From Bacteriovoracaceae bacterium (GTDB lineage: Bacteria; Bdellovibrionota; Bacteriovoracia; Bacteriovoracales; Bacteriovoracaceae): a stretch of DNA of 64,000 nucleotides. This document shows, one piece after another, positions 23,721 through 32,666 of this stretch. The notes under the pieces were generated by a model. It searched no databases. It saw only the letters and a program-made list of their open reading frames with translations, and was not told where the DNA came from. The translations under genes were made by a program, and so were the position numbers. The stretch covers positions 248,001 to 312,000 of the forward strand of contig JAOARC010000037.1 in assembly GCA_025210745.1 (NCBI GenBank). Direction: 5' to 3'. How positions within the stretch are numbered: the stretch's first letter is position 1; every line of letters starts with the position of its first letter.

Positions 23721-24174
23721 TATTAACTAACTCATAGAAAAAATTATATACTTTACTTGTATCAAGAGTTACTTCATCGATATAAGATAAAAATAGTTGT
23801 TTATTTTCAATGAGAGCTTTAATAGAGCTCTTAAGCCTTTTATCAACAAGACAATTTTTTTCATGAGAAACTTTTTCACATTTTTTAATAATTGGACCAT
23901 TGATTTTTTCAAATTCTTTTATATTTTTCTGAGATAAAATTAAAAGATAGACTTCCATAATATTCTTAATGCTAGTTTTGCGATGGCCTGTGCACCTAGA
24001 ATAGTTCTCATTAATTATTTTTAATGTAGCAATTTCTTTTTTTCTAATATTTTGATAAATATCAAACTTTTCCCCCAAGATACCTTTTTTATCAACAGTC
24101 CCACCTCCAGAGCCGGTTCTGACTTGTGCAAATGTAGAAAATATCAAGATGAATATAAAAAATACTTTGATCAT
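23710..24174 (-). CDS. Small secreted protein, function unknown
   Basis: A 154-aa protein with a signal peptide cut near TFA, a Gly-rich start (TGSGGGTVDKKG) of the mature form, and a helical body with three cysteines (two spaced by about 12 residues, KKCEKVSHEKNC). It overlaps the TonB-like gene by 4 bp and the TPR-winged-helix gene by 11 bp, so the three are translationally coupled. A periplasmic input for the downstream regulator is possible but unproven. Confidence 0.6.
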   Translation of the reverse strand: MIKVFFIFILIFSTFAQVRTGSGGGTVDKKGILGEKFDIYQNIRKKEIATLKIINENYSRCTGHRKTSIKNIMEVYLLILSQKNIKEFEKINGPIIKKCEKVSHEKNCLVDKRLKSSIKALIENKQLFLSYIDEVTLDTSKVYNFFYELVNNEG

Positions 24175-25034
24175 GTTTTTACAACAAAGCTCCAGTTTAT
24201 AAGGGCTTTACCACCTTTAAGCATCTTTTTAGGTGGATTAGGAAAGGGCCCTGCCTCATTAAAAGTTCGAACTGCTGTTTGATCAAGTTCGGTTATACCA
24301 CTTGCTGAGTTTACTTTCACATTAATAATTCTTCCCTGTGAATCAAGCTCTATCTGAAGAGCCGTTACATGATTTGTATCACTAGCTATGCTTCGACCTG
24401 TCTTTATAAGCTTATCTGCTTGGTCCTGTATGTTACGGCCCCAAAACTGCTCCAACTTCTGTCTTATTCTGTGATAAAACCCATAAAACTCAAACTCTTG
24501 AGTATTAAGCTTTGTAAAGTCACCCAATGCAATATCTTGAACATAATCGTTTGACTGACTTAAGCCTACGACTTTAGACCTTCCTGTTTTCATTCCCTTT
24601 TTAGTAAGAGTCTTGCTTTGTTTTTTTTCATCTATTTTCATGTTCTTTGCTGAATCTGTGCTTATAGCTAAATCACTCAAAGAAACCTTCTTTCTTCTCA
24701 TTTTAGCTTTTGAGTTCTTATGATTAATTCCTTGAATAGATCCCTTACTTGCAGTTTTAAACGTACCAATTTTTCTAGCAATAGTTTGTTTAGTAAAGCT
24801 TTGATTCTTCTTACCTAAAAAAGCTTTTTTTACAACAGACTTATCTTCACTTTTAGTTGTTTGAACAATTTGATTTTTGAACTGTTTTAGTAGTTTTAAT
24901 TTAATGATTTTTGGAGCTTGCTCAGAAGCAAAATCAAATGAGACTTTTGGAAGTTTTGACCAAACTAAAGCCAAGTGTATGAAAAATACACCTAATAAAA
25001 AAAACATAAATGTCTTATTAAGTCTTCTTTCCAT
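24171..25034 (-). CDS. TonB-family C-terminal domain protein
   Basis: A 287-aa protein with an N-terminal membrane anchor (about 8-26), a basic, low-complexity middle part about 45-165 spanning the periplasm, and a C-terminal TonB/TolA-like domain about 190-287 with VTALQIELDSQGRIINVKVNSASGITELDQTAVRTF and a final LINWSFVVK strand. Such proteins transmit energy or contact from the inner to the outer membrane. No ExbB/ExbD partner is near. It lies 17 bp after the M20 peptidase gene in a long minus-strand operon. Confidence 0.8.
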   Translation of the reverse strand: MERRLNKTFMFFLLGVFFIHLALVWSKLPKVSFDFASEQAPKIIKLKLLKQFKNQIVQTTKSEDKSVVKKAFLGKKNQSFTKQTIARKIGTFKTASKGSIQGINHKNSKAKMRRKKVSLSDLAISTDSAKNMKIDEKKQSKTLTKKGMKTGRSKVVGLSQSNDYVQDIALGDFTKLNTQEFEFYGFYHRIRQKLEQFWGRNIQDQADKLIKTGRSIASDTNHVTALQIELDSQGRIINVKVNSASGITELDQTAVRTFNEAGPFPNPPKKMLKGGKALINWSFVVKT

Positions 25035-25051
25035 GAAAACAACTCCCAGTA

Positions 25052-27016
25052 TTAATATCGGATTCTTTGGAGGATTTTTGACTCATTTTGCAGTAAATTT
25101 CTAAGTACTTGATTATACCTCAAAATAGTAGGCAAAATTTGCTGAACAGGATATCTTTCATTTGCTCCATGATTAGTTGCAATTACCTTGGGGGTTAAAT
25201 AAATTGGATGAAAACCATAACATGCAATTGGTTTAACATCTGCTCCTGCGGAGTAAGGATTTCTAAACCAAGTACTATCCGAGCCTGCTGGAAATAGATA
25301 TGGCATTGCATGAATTCTATTAGAACTCGTTTTTAACTTATCTTTTTCTAAAGTCTTTATAATGATTTTAAAATCTTTTGTTTTAACAGGACTTCTAGAA
25401 AAGTCCCACCCTTCTAATAAATTAATCTTTTGTCTATTATCTTTAATAACTTTTTTTAATTGTGCGATAAAAACATTAGCATGATTCTTTATTTTGGAGT
25501 CAAATGTATGCACCAATCTACAATCAACCCATCCAGCAGCATTACTTTTCAAATTAAAGTTAAGAGCACTTAACTGGCATGATGTCTTAAATAATCCATT
25601 TACTCCAAAGCCATCTTCTATCCCCTTGTATAACATTTTTTTTACTAGAGGAATAAAACTTAGTTTATTTAAAAAGCCTAACATTCCATTTGTCTTACTA
25701 AGCTTTTTCATTAACAAATTAGTTGCAGGTGTTTTAATGTACTTAAGCTCTTTAATAGATCGATATTTTCTTTTTTTCAAAAGTTTCATTCTATACATAG
25801 AGGCTGCAAGGACATCAAAAACACTATTTCCAAAAGAAACAGAACCGTGACCTGATGACTTTGAATTTAAAGAAAGATCATATATCTTGTCTTTCTTTAC
25901 TATATTCAAGCTCATATATCTTTCAAAGCCAGTTAAAAAAACTTCTTTTATTTTTAAAATGGGATATTCTTTATCACATTTTAAAGTCAAATCTAGTTTT
26001 GAAGCTAATATATTCACCTTTGCTTTTGGTGTAAAAATACGTTCAAAATGACAATTAATATTATATTTCTTTTTATCTCTTTTTTTTACGTATCTCTTTA
26101 GATCAACAATTCCACTTTTAACTAAATTATTAATCAGCTCGGTAGGTTTTTTGTGAACAAACTCTAACCAAGCCCCCCCTTTTTCCTCAGCAGCAATTAA
26201 AAATATATCATGCTCCTCTTTTGGTATATTTTGAAACCCTGCTCCCCCCTCATTTAAAACAAGATTGGCAGAGCTTAAAGCATAAAGCTCTTTTGCTTTT
26301 TCCATTTTTCTAATAGCACCAATCGCACCAGAAGCTCCCTGTTCCTCATCCGCAACTGCAAGAAAATGAATATCTCTAGTTAGCTTTGTTTTCATTTTTT
26401 TTAAAATAATCATAGAAAAAAGTTGTGCCATAGCAATACCCTTCATATCAAGAGCACCTCTTCCCCATATATAATCTTCACCACTTTCATCTGGCATAAT
26501 TTTACCACTAAAAGCTAAAAATGGATCTTCCCACTGATCTTCTTTTACACTCACTACATCCATATGATGTAAAAGAATAATAGAATGACGTTTTTGCTTC
26601 TGACTCCAATCAAACTGATGTCCTTGCTCTGAAAGAGTCGCCACAAAATTAGAACGATAGTAATTTTTTTTACTATTTAAATCTCTTGTTAAAAAACGCT
26701 TAAAAGGTATATCGAGAACATGAAATATTGATTCCAAAAAGTCTACTGCTTTATGCTCATCCCCTTTAGGTGAAATTGTTTTAATTTGAATATACTCACT
26801 CAAACAAGATGCAAAACTACTTTCCAGCTGTTTTTGAACAGCCAAATCCTTAAAAGTTTTTTTATTAAAATTAAGTTTTTTAATAGACTCTAAACATGAA
26901 GTTGTTTCCACAGAGCTAATTTTTCTTTTAATATGCCTTATCTTTTTTTCTCTAGAAAGCTGAGAAGAAAAGAATGCACATATAAATACAAAGCTAATAA
27001 CAAGAGATTTTTTCAC
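25052..27016 (-). CDS. M20-family metallopeptidase, membrane-anchored
   Basis: Di-zinc exopeptidase of the M20 group (carboxypeptidase/succinyl-diaminopimelate desuccinylase fold). Seen: an N-terminal hydrophobic segment (about 3-19), zinc-ligand regions LLHHMDVV near 149, GRGALDMKG near 190 and ADEEQGASGA near 226, and a late NHGANERYP near 618. At 654 aa it is longer than typical M20 enzymes (~400-500), the extra length lying in a Lys-rich middle part around the dimerisation domain. It is probably exported and could trim peptides in the periplasm. Flanked by PBP1A and the TonB-like gene on the same strand. Confidence 0.85.
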   Translation of the reverse strand: MKKSLVISFVFICAFFSSQLSREKKIRHIKRKISSVETTSCLESIKKLNFNKKTFKDLAVQKQLESSFASCLSEYIQIKTISPKGDEHKAVDFLESIFHVLDIPFKRFLTRDLNSKKNYYRSNFVATLSEQGHQFDWSQKQKRHSIILLHHMDVVSVKEDQWEDPFLAFSGKIMPDESGEDYIWGRGALDMKGIAMAQLFSMIILKKMKTKLTRDIHFLAVADEEQGASGAIGAIRKMEKAKELYALSSANLVLNEGGAGFQNIPKEEHDIFLIAAEEKGGAWLEFVHKKPTELINNLVKSGIVDLKRYVKKRDKKKYNINCHFERIFTPKAKVNILASKLDLTLKCDKEYPILKIKEVFLTGFERYMSLNIVKKDKIYDLSLNSKSSGHGSVSFGNSVFDVLAASMYRMKLLKKRKYRSIKELKYIKTPATNLLMKKLSKTNGMLGFLNKLSFIPLVKKMLYKGIEDGFGVNGLFKTSCQLSALNFNLKSNAAGWVDCRLVHTFDSKIKNHANVFIAQLKKVIKDNRQKINLLEGWDFSRSPVKTKDFKIIIKTLEKDKLKTSSNRIHAMPYLFPAGSDSTWFRNPYSAGADVKPIACYGFHPIYLTPKVIATNHGANERYPVQQILPTILRYNQVLRNLLQNESKILQRIRY

Positions 27017-27055
27017 TTTATACTTATCGGTAAAAACAAAGCAAACTATAAAACT

Positions 27056-29764
27056 TTATTGGTTTAAATAATAATCATCCTCATCCTCGACATCATTACT
27101 CTCAAGCTCCCCACCAGATGCCGCTTCGCTTGGTTCAAAACCAGAAACAAAAGACTCAAGTAATGAATTTGGTTGCCCTGCTTTTGCAAGATCTCCTGTC
27201 TTCTTATTAATGTAAACATTAGTAATACCGTTTGGAAGACTAAAGTCATGATCTCCATATTCTCTTAAAGCTTCTTTCATAAAGCCTTTCCATATAGGAA
27301 GTGCTGCCTTAGCACCCGTTTCACCAAACCCCATGGTTTGATTATTATCAAACCCAGTCCAAACACCTGTAACTACATTTTTTCCATAGCCTATAAACCA
27401 AGCATCTACATAATTATTTGTTGTTCCTGTTTTACCACCAATATTTTGACTAATATTAGCTGCCGCTCTTCCTGTTCCATTTTGAATTACGCCTCTCATA
27501 ATATTATTCATAAGATAAGCAAGTCTAGGATCATATACCTGATCGTCACTTAAACTTTCTTTAAACTGCTCCCACTTATCTACAACTTTTTCTTCATCAC
27601 CTAAGCTCTCATCTTTTATATCCTCTTGTTCTTTATCGACTTGCACTTGAGGTAAAGTTTCTTGCTCACCTTCTTCTTTTTTCCAAATTTCCTCCCCAAG
27701 AGAGTTTATTACTGAAGTTATTGAGGTTAATTTTATATACTTTCCTCTATTTGGAAAAATACCGTACATTCGAACGACTTCGAGCAAATTCATACCAAAA
27801 GAACCAAGAGAAATACTTAAGTCAGCAGGCAATTTTGCCTTAATCTTTAAACGCTCTACAAAGTTTGTAATCTTATCAACCCCGACATCTTGAACTAACT
27901 TTATAGTTGGTATATTTCGGCTTACCTCTAAAGATCTCCTTAAAGTCATCTTTCCTTTAAATTTACCATCATAGTTTTGAGGCTTCCAAGCTAATGATGC
28001 ATCTGAGCTTCCAAGAGCAGAAGGAGTGTCCAATAGCATACTTGCAGGTGTGAATCCATTTTCTAAACCTGCTGCATAAATGATTGGCTTAAAAGAAGAG
28101 CCCGGCTGCCTATTTGACTGTATAGCTCGATTAAACTGACTTTTTTCGAAACTTGAGCCTCCAACCATAGATATAACTTTTCCACTTTGAGGAATAATTG
28201 AAACTAATGCTGCTTGCACATCAACATCCTGTTCTAATGACAAGATATAATATTTTTGCTTCTTTAAAGCAGAAAGTAACTGCTCATCTTTCACTTCTTC
28301 TTTAAAGTTTTTACTTAAATAATTCCATATACCTCTTGGAACTGCCCTAACTCGAACTAAGATTTTATCTTTTTTCTTTAAAATCTTTGATGGTCTTTTT
28401 ATATAAGACCAATAAGTTCTTTTTTCTTCAATCTGTCTTTTATGCGCCCATCTAAAATACTCATAAGGAATCACACCTGTCAGCCCGCCATTAAACTTAA
28501 CATAAACAAGCTGTTCAAGGTTACTCACTTTTACAACAACTGCTTCATACAATTTATTTTTATCGATATTCTGATTGAAACGGTCTAAATCATAATTTCC
28601 AGGAACTAAAAACTTTTTATACCAATTTTGCACCAGCTCTTTTTGTTCTTCTTCATAATTTAGAATTTGACTATAATCATCACTATGTTCGAAAAACTCA
28701 TCAATATTTTCTCCTGCACTATTAAATGTAAAATAAGCAGATTGTTTTTTTAAATTTTCCTTTCTTTGCTCTAAAAGAAACTCTTGAATATTTTCAACTT
28801 TTCCAAGCACTCCTTTATATCCTTGTCTCTTATCTATTTGCTCAACACCCTTTTTTATTTGTTTTTGAGCTAGTTGCTGCAACCTCCAATTCATTGTTGT
28901 ATGAATTGTTAAACCACCTGTTAAAAACTCTTCTTTACCAAACCTATCTATTACCTGCCTTCTAATCCAATCAGTAAAGTATCCTCCCTTCATAGGATTT
29001 GCCTTTCGATAATACATTTTTATAGACTCATTAATTGCAACGTCATACTCTTCTTTTGTAATTTTTTTTGTTTTTAACAACCTAGATAAAACATATCGCT
29101 GCCTTTTTTTAGCGTATTGAGGATTAACATATGGTGAATACTTTCCAGGTGCTACAAGCAAACCTGCAACCAATGCAGATTCTGCGATACTTGCTTCGTC
29201 TAACTGCTTATTAAAATAACCTTTAAAAGCCCTTTTAATCCCATAATATCCCCCACCTAAATAAACCTGATTAAGATAAACAAATAAGATCTCTTCTTTT
29301 GAAAACTGTTGCTCTATTTTTCTTGCAAGCAACAAGTCCTTAATTTTTCTAGAAAATGTTCTTTCGCTTGTTAAAAGAACTGACTTTGCAACTTGCTGGG
29401 TGATTGTACTGGCCCCCTGAACAACTCTACCTGCTTGAATATTTTTTAAAGTCGCTCTTAAAATTCCCTTATAATCAATTCCAGAATGTTTAAAAAAGTT
29501 ATCATCTTCTGCAGCCAAAAATGAATTAATTATTCTTTTCGGTATTTTTTCATATTCTACAATCTCTCTTTTTTCTTTTCCGACTTCTAATAAAATAGTT
29601 CCATCAGAAGATAGAATCTTAGAAGGAACAGAGGGATTATAGTTTTTTAAATTATCTATACTTGGAAGATCCATTGAAATAACAAAGATTGCCCCAGCTA
29701 AAAAGATAACTCCTAGCATTCCAAGCGATAATAGAATCATTAACATTTTCAATATTTTTTTCAA
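27056..29764 (-). CDS. mrcA: Penicillin-binding protein 1A (bifunctional)
   Basis: Peptidoglycan glycosyltransferase and DD-transpeptidase. An N-terminal membrane anchor (about 5-32) is followed by the GT51 domain with AAEDDNFFKHSG near 85-96 and GASTITQQVAKS near 115-126, an inserted OB-like region about 320-500, and the transpeptidase with active-site SSFK near 556, SRN near 617 and KTGTT near 778. An acidic C-terminal tail (ESNDVEDEDDYY) is present. At 902 aa it is at the long end for class A PBPs. It lies 9 bp after a lipoprotein gene. Confidence 0.95.
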   Translation of the reverse strand: MKKILKMLMILLSLGMLGVIFLAGAIFVISMDLPSIDNLKNYNPSVPSKILSSDGTILLEVGKEKREIVEYEKIPKRIINSFLAAEDDNFFKHSGIDYKGILRATLKNIQAGRVVQGASTITQQVAKSVLLTSERTFSRKIKDLLLARKIEQQFSKEEILFVYLNQVYLGGGYYGIKRAFKGYFNKQLDEASIAESALVAGLLVAPGKYSPYVNPQYAKKRQRYVLSRLLKTKKITKEEYDVAINESIKMYYRKANPMKGGYFTDWIRRQVIDRFGKEEFLTGGLTIHTTMNWRLQQLAQKQIKKGVEQIDKRQGYKGVLGKVENIQEFLLEQRKENLKKQSAYFTFNSAGENIDEFFEHSDDYSQILNYEEEQKELVQNWYKKFLVPGNYDLDRFNQNIDKNKLYEAVVVKVSNLEQLVYVKFNGGLTGVIPYEYFRWAHKRQIEEKRTYWSYIKRPSKILKKKDKILVRVRAVPRGIWNYLSKNFKEEVKDEQLLSALKKQKYYILSLEQDVDVQAALVSIIPQSGKVISMVGGSSFEKSQFNRAIQSNRQPGSSFKPIIYAAGLENGFTPASMLLDTPSALGSSDASLAWKPQNYDGKFKGKMTLRRSLEVSRNIPTIKLVQDVGVDKITNFVERLKIKAKLPADLSISLGSFGMNLLEVVRMYGIFPNRGKYIKLTSITSVINSLGEEIWKKEEGEQETLPQVQVDKEQEDIKDESLGDEEKVVDKWEQFKESLSDDQVYDPRLAYLMNNIMRGVIQNGTGRAAANISQNIGGKTGTTNNYVDAWFIGYGKNVVTGVWTGFDNNQTMGFGETGAKAALPIWKGFMKEALREYGDHDFSLPNGITNVYINKKTGDLAKAGQPNSLLESFVSGFEPSEAASGGELESNDVEDEDDYYLNQ

Positions 29765-29773
29765 AGGTACTCC

Positions 29774-30583
29774 CTAATTAGCTCTATTTAAAATTCTTTT
29801 TACTATATCTTCACTTTGAGCAAAAATTTGTTTTTGAGCTTTCACTGAATTATTCACAGCATCTATTTTATCGTTAAATTCATATACAAAATATTGGTCT
29901 TTTCTTATCTTAAAAACTGTAGTCATCTTCTTTAAGTAATCTTCATTTAATTTATTAAAACTTAACACCTTTGGACGACTCAATACCTTATGAACATCAA
30001 CACGATTAACAAACTCGTGCTTACAATGAAAAGATAAAGATATCTTTTTTAGCTCCATCATAATTGCGTCCTTAATCAATATATTCTGATCTTGCCCCTG
30101 ACAGTTATGAACCAAAATATCTAAGTCTAGAACTCTTAAACTATGAAACTCTTTTTTTACAAACTTTTCAATTGTAGCACTCCATTCATTAGAAAATGGA
30201 ACAAGATTTAGAATTTTTTTTTCCAAAGAAAACATTTTCCATCTTAATTTGGAAGTATTTTTATATTTAGCATATAAGTATGAAATCAATAACCCAATAT
30301 CATTTGCAATAATGATATCTGGCTGCACTTTTTTTGATTCAAATCTTTCAAATAAACTCATAAAATTATTTGCACCATACAAAGAAGAAATAAGTTTAAG
30401 TTTTAAAATTTGACCAGATCCTTCCAAAGAACTTTCTTTAAAATCTGAGCTTTGTGGACCAAACTCCTTTAGTTCTATTTTAGTACTTTTTTTAAGATTA
30501 AGACTTACTGTAGGATTATCAACTCTTTTATTGTACTGACACGACAAAGCCAGAAATAAAAAAAATAGGTATTTAAAAAACAT
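29774..30583 (-). CDS. Lipoprotein, possibly a degenerate patatin-like fold
   Basis: A 269-aa protein with a lipobox (LALSC) at about 12-16, so anchored as a lipoprotein. Residues about 60-115 resemble by eye the start of patatin-type hydrolases: a Gly-Ala turn followed by helix, then QPDIIIANDIGLLISYLYAKY where patatins have a GxSxG nucleophile elbow before a helix. The Ser is replaced by Asp, so if the relation is real it is not an active esterase of the usual kind. It sits between xseB and mrcA, adjacent to both. Low certainty on family. Confidence 0.5.
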   Translation of the reverse strand: MFFKYLFFLFLALSCQYNKRVDNPTVSLNLKKSTKIELKEFGPQSSDFKESSLEGSGQILKLKLISSLYGANNFMSLFERFESKKVQPDIIIANDIGLLISYLYAKYKNTSKLRWKMFSLEKKILNLVPFSNEWSATIEKFVKKEFHSLRVLDLDILVHNCQGQDQNILIKDAIMMELKKISLSFHCKHEFVNRVDVHKVLSRPKVLSFNKLNEDYLKKMTTVFKIRKDQYFVYEFNDKIDAVNNSVKAQKQIFAQSEDIVKRILNRAN

Positions 30584-30778
30584 CTATAATTCTTTTTCTT
30601 CCAATTTTTCTGTAAGTTTAGTTATTTTCTTTTGGGCCATATCTAAATAGTCAGAGCATTGTTTATATAGATCAACTCCTTGCTCATATTTTTTTATGCT
30701 CTTTTCTAAAGATACATCTTGAGATTCAAGTTCCTGAACAACTTTCTCAAGCTTTTCTAACGACTTTTCAAAATCCAT
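30584..30778 (-). CDS. xseB: Exodeoxyribonuclease VII small subunit
   Basis: 64 aa from the ATG giving MDFEKSLEKLEKVV, chosen because GAGAG precedes it and the family starts there; the open frame is 12 codons longer. The typical XseB core is visible: LEKVVQELESQDVSLEKSI, then YEQGVDLYKQC. It pairs with XseA to degrade single-stranded DNA; xseA is not in the window. The stop abuts the next lipoprotein gene. Confidence 0.92.
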   Translation of the reverse strand: MDFEKSLEKLEKVVQELESQDVSLEKSIKKYEQGVDLYKQCSDYLDMAQKKITKLTEKLEEKEL

Positions 30779-30841
30779 TTTCTCTCTCTTGTAATTTTTT
30801 AATTTATAAAACAAAACAAATTATAATAGATTTTTATATTT

Positions 30842-30944
30842 ATAGGTAATTATTTCTAAGTAAGCCTTGCTGCGTCATAAACATGACAACTCTATATTAA
30901 ATTTCAATAACTTAAGATATGGGAGAAAATTACCTATGTAGGTA
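30842..30944. promoter_or_regulatory. Inverted TAGGTA half-sites in the xseB-flgF gap
   Basis: ATAGGTAATT (30842-30851) is exactly complementary to AATTACCTAT (30928-30937), and the latter is part of a perfect dyad TACCTA-tg-TAGGTA (30931-30944). Three copies of one hexamer in a divergent promoter region suggest binding of a dimeric regulator. No -35/-10 pair here convinced me. Confidence 0.45.
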
Positions 30945-30962
30945 TTTTGGCACCCATTCCTG

Positions 30963-31000
30963 TAGAATTTAAACAGGTAATCAATAGATTGATTATTCTA
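30963..31000 (+). other. Hairpin just upstream of the flgF start
   Basis: Outer arms TAGAAT/ATTCTA (30963-30968 with 30995-31000) enclose a perfect inner dyad AATCAAT-ag-ATTGATT (30979-30994). It ends 8 bp before the GGAGG of flgF, so it could influence ribosome access. All-AU stems make it weak. Confidence 0.4.
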
Positions 31001-31017
31001 CTTGCCATGGAGGGCTT

Positions 31018-31824
31018 TTGAAAAATATTTGGGTACCACTTTCGGGTCAGATCGCTCAACAAAGAAAAGTTGATACAATTGCCAATAATATTGCAAATGC
31101 CAATACTGCTGGATTTAAAAAGGATCGACTTACATTCAAAGAACATCTAAGTGCTTTAAATAAAGGGCTAGATGATATAGATATTCCTCGCAAGGACTGG
31201 AGCCCAGATGATATGTATAGAACTCAAGGTGGTCAAAATGCATATGTAAAAGTAGATGGTAGTTACACTATATTTGAACAAGGACAATTAAGGCCAACAA
31301 AGAATCCTCTAGACATTGCTTTATTTGGAAAAGGTTTTTTTGAAGTTCTTACTCCAACGGGAATAAGATATACAAGGAAAGGAACCTTTTCTTTGGATAA
31401 ACAAGGCCATCTTACAACAAATGCTGGTTATAAAGTTCTTGGAAAGTCAGATGATCCAAATATCAAACCAGAAGACAGGTTTATTTCACTTTCTAATGCA
31501 AATAAAGTTTCAATCTCAAAAAGTGGAGACATTTTTACACAAGAGGGTCTCATTGGAGGCTTGTCTGTTGTTGAGTTTAATGATCATCAAGCTCTAAAAA
31601 AAGAAGGTGGATCTCTTTTTTATAACGACAATAAAGACAATACCTTTAAACAAGATATTACAACGACTGTGAATCAAGGCTTTCTTGAAGGTTCTAATGT
31701 CAATGCCGTTCAAGAGATGTCTGAACTTATAAAAGCTCATAGACATTTTGATAATATACAAAAAGCAATAAAAACCTATGATGATATTTCAGGCAAAGCT
31801 GTAAATGACATTGCAAGGTTTTAA
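31018..31824 (+). CDS. flgF: Flagellar proximal rod protein FlgF-like
   Basis: Part of the flagellar rod, exported by the flagellar type III system. The N-terminal helix with ANNIANANTAGFKKDR (family signature) is near 26-41; the central core contains PLDIALFGKGFFEV near 98-111 and YTRKGTFSLD near 119-128; the C-terminal helix with VQEMSELIKAHRHFD closes the protein. 268 aa is normal. The start is TTG, with GGAGG 4 bp upstream; no in-frame ATG is available and MKNIWVPLSG matches FlgF-like starts. First gene of the plus-strand flagellar operon. Confidence 0.92.
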   Translation: MKNIWVPLSGQIAQQRKVDTIANNIANANTAGFKKDRLTFKEHLSALNKGLDDIDIPRKDWSPDDMYRTQGGQNAYVKVDGSYTIFEQGQLRPTKNPLDIALFGKGFFEVLTPTGIRYTRKGTFSLDKQGHLTTNAGYKVLGKSDDPNIKPEDRFISLSNANKVSISKSGDIFTQEGLIGGLSVVEFNDHQALKKEGGSLFYNDNKDNTFKQDITTTVNQGFLEGSNVNAVQEMSELIKAHRHFDNIQKAIKTYDDISGKAVNDIARF

Positions 31825-31833
31825 AGGAAAAAT

Positions 31834-32661
31834 ATGAAACTTATATTCTTTATACTTATCTGTGTTAACTCCTATGCCATGATTAGAGCTTTAAATACAG
31901 CTGCAACAGGTATGGCATCAGAAGAGGCCCATGTTAATACTATTTCTAATAATATTGCTAATGTTAATACAACTGCTTACAAGGCACAAAGAGCTGAGTT
32001 TGAAGACTTAGGTTATGAAACGGTTACTGCTGCAGGAGGAAGATCTAATGGAGATTCTCAATATACAGTTGGTGAACAAATTGGATCCGGCTCAAGAATA
32101 ACAGCAACAAGAAGAATTCATTCAATGGGAAGTCCTAAAATTACTAAAAGACCATATGATATTATGATAGTTGGAGACGGTTACTTCGCTATTCAAAAAG
32201 GAGATACAACACTCTATACAAGAGACGGTGCCTTTACTGTTGATGCAACAGGAACAATAAAAACAAGAGATGATTTTACCTTAGTTCCAGGTATTGTTGT
32301 TCCTCCAAATACAGTAAAAATTAATATCTCTAAAGATGGTAAAGTTGATGCTTTTTTAGCAAATAACCTTGAGCCCATTTCTTTGGGTCAAATTCCTATT
32401 TTTACTTTTATAAATCCAGCCGGACTTTTAGATATGGGTGGAAATAAAGCAAGACAAACAACTGTGTCTGGTGAACCGGTACAAAGAATTGCTGGTACAG
32501 AAAATGCTGGTGGCTTAGAACAAGGGATGCTTGAATCTTCAAACGTCAGCATTATGAATGAAATGACAGACTTAATTAAAGCTCAGAGAGCTTATGAAAT
32601 GAACTCAAAAGTTATGGGTGTAGCAGATCAAATGTTACAAACAGTTAATAATATAAGGTAA
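31834..32661 (+). CDS. flgG: Flagellar distal rod protein FlgG
   Basis: Forms the distal rod. The family begins at MIRALNTAATGM (internal ATG 31879, giving the usual 260 aa), with NNIANVNTTAYKAQR, core PYDIMIVGDGYFAI and the C-terminal LIKAQRAYEMNSKV. However, the frame starts 15 codons earlier at an ATG with a good AAAGGA site, while no such site precedes 31879. The extra 15 residues, MKLIFFILICVNSYA, look like a signal peptide whose predicted cut is exactly before the family start. I annotate the longer form and flag it; the shorter one remains possible. Confidence 0.93.
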   Translation: MKLIFFILICVNSYAMIRALNTAATGMASEEAHVNTISNNIANVNTTAYKAQRAEFEDLGYETVTAAGGRSNGDSQYTVGEQIGSGSRITATRRIHSMGSPKITKRPYDIMIVGDGYFAIQKGDTTLYTRDGAFTVDATGTIKTRDDFTLVPGIVVPPNTVKINISKDGKVDAFLANNLEPISLGQIPIFTFINPAGLLDMGGNKARQTTVSGEPVQRIAGTENAGGLEQGMLESSNVSIMNEMTDLIKAQRAYEMNSKVMGVADQMLQTVNNIR

Positions 32662-32666
32662 TAAAT

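Noticed and set aside
30955..30975. Sigma-54 promoter TTGGCAC before flgF
   Set aside because: The -24 half is good but the -12 half reads CTGTA or TG at the needed distance, not GC, so the match fails.
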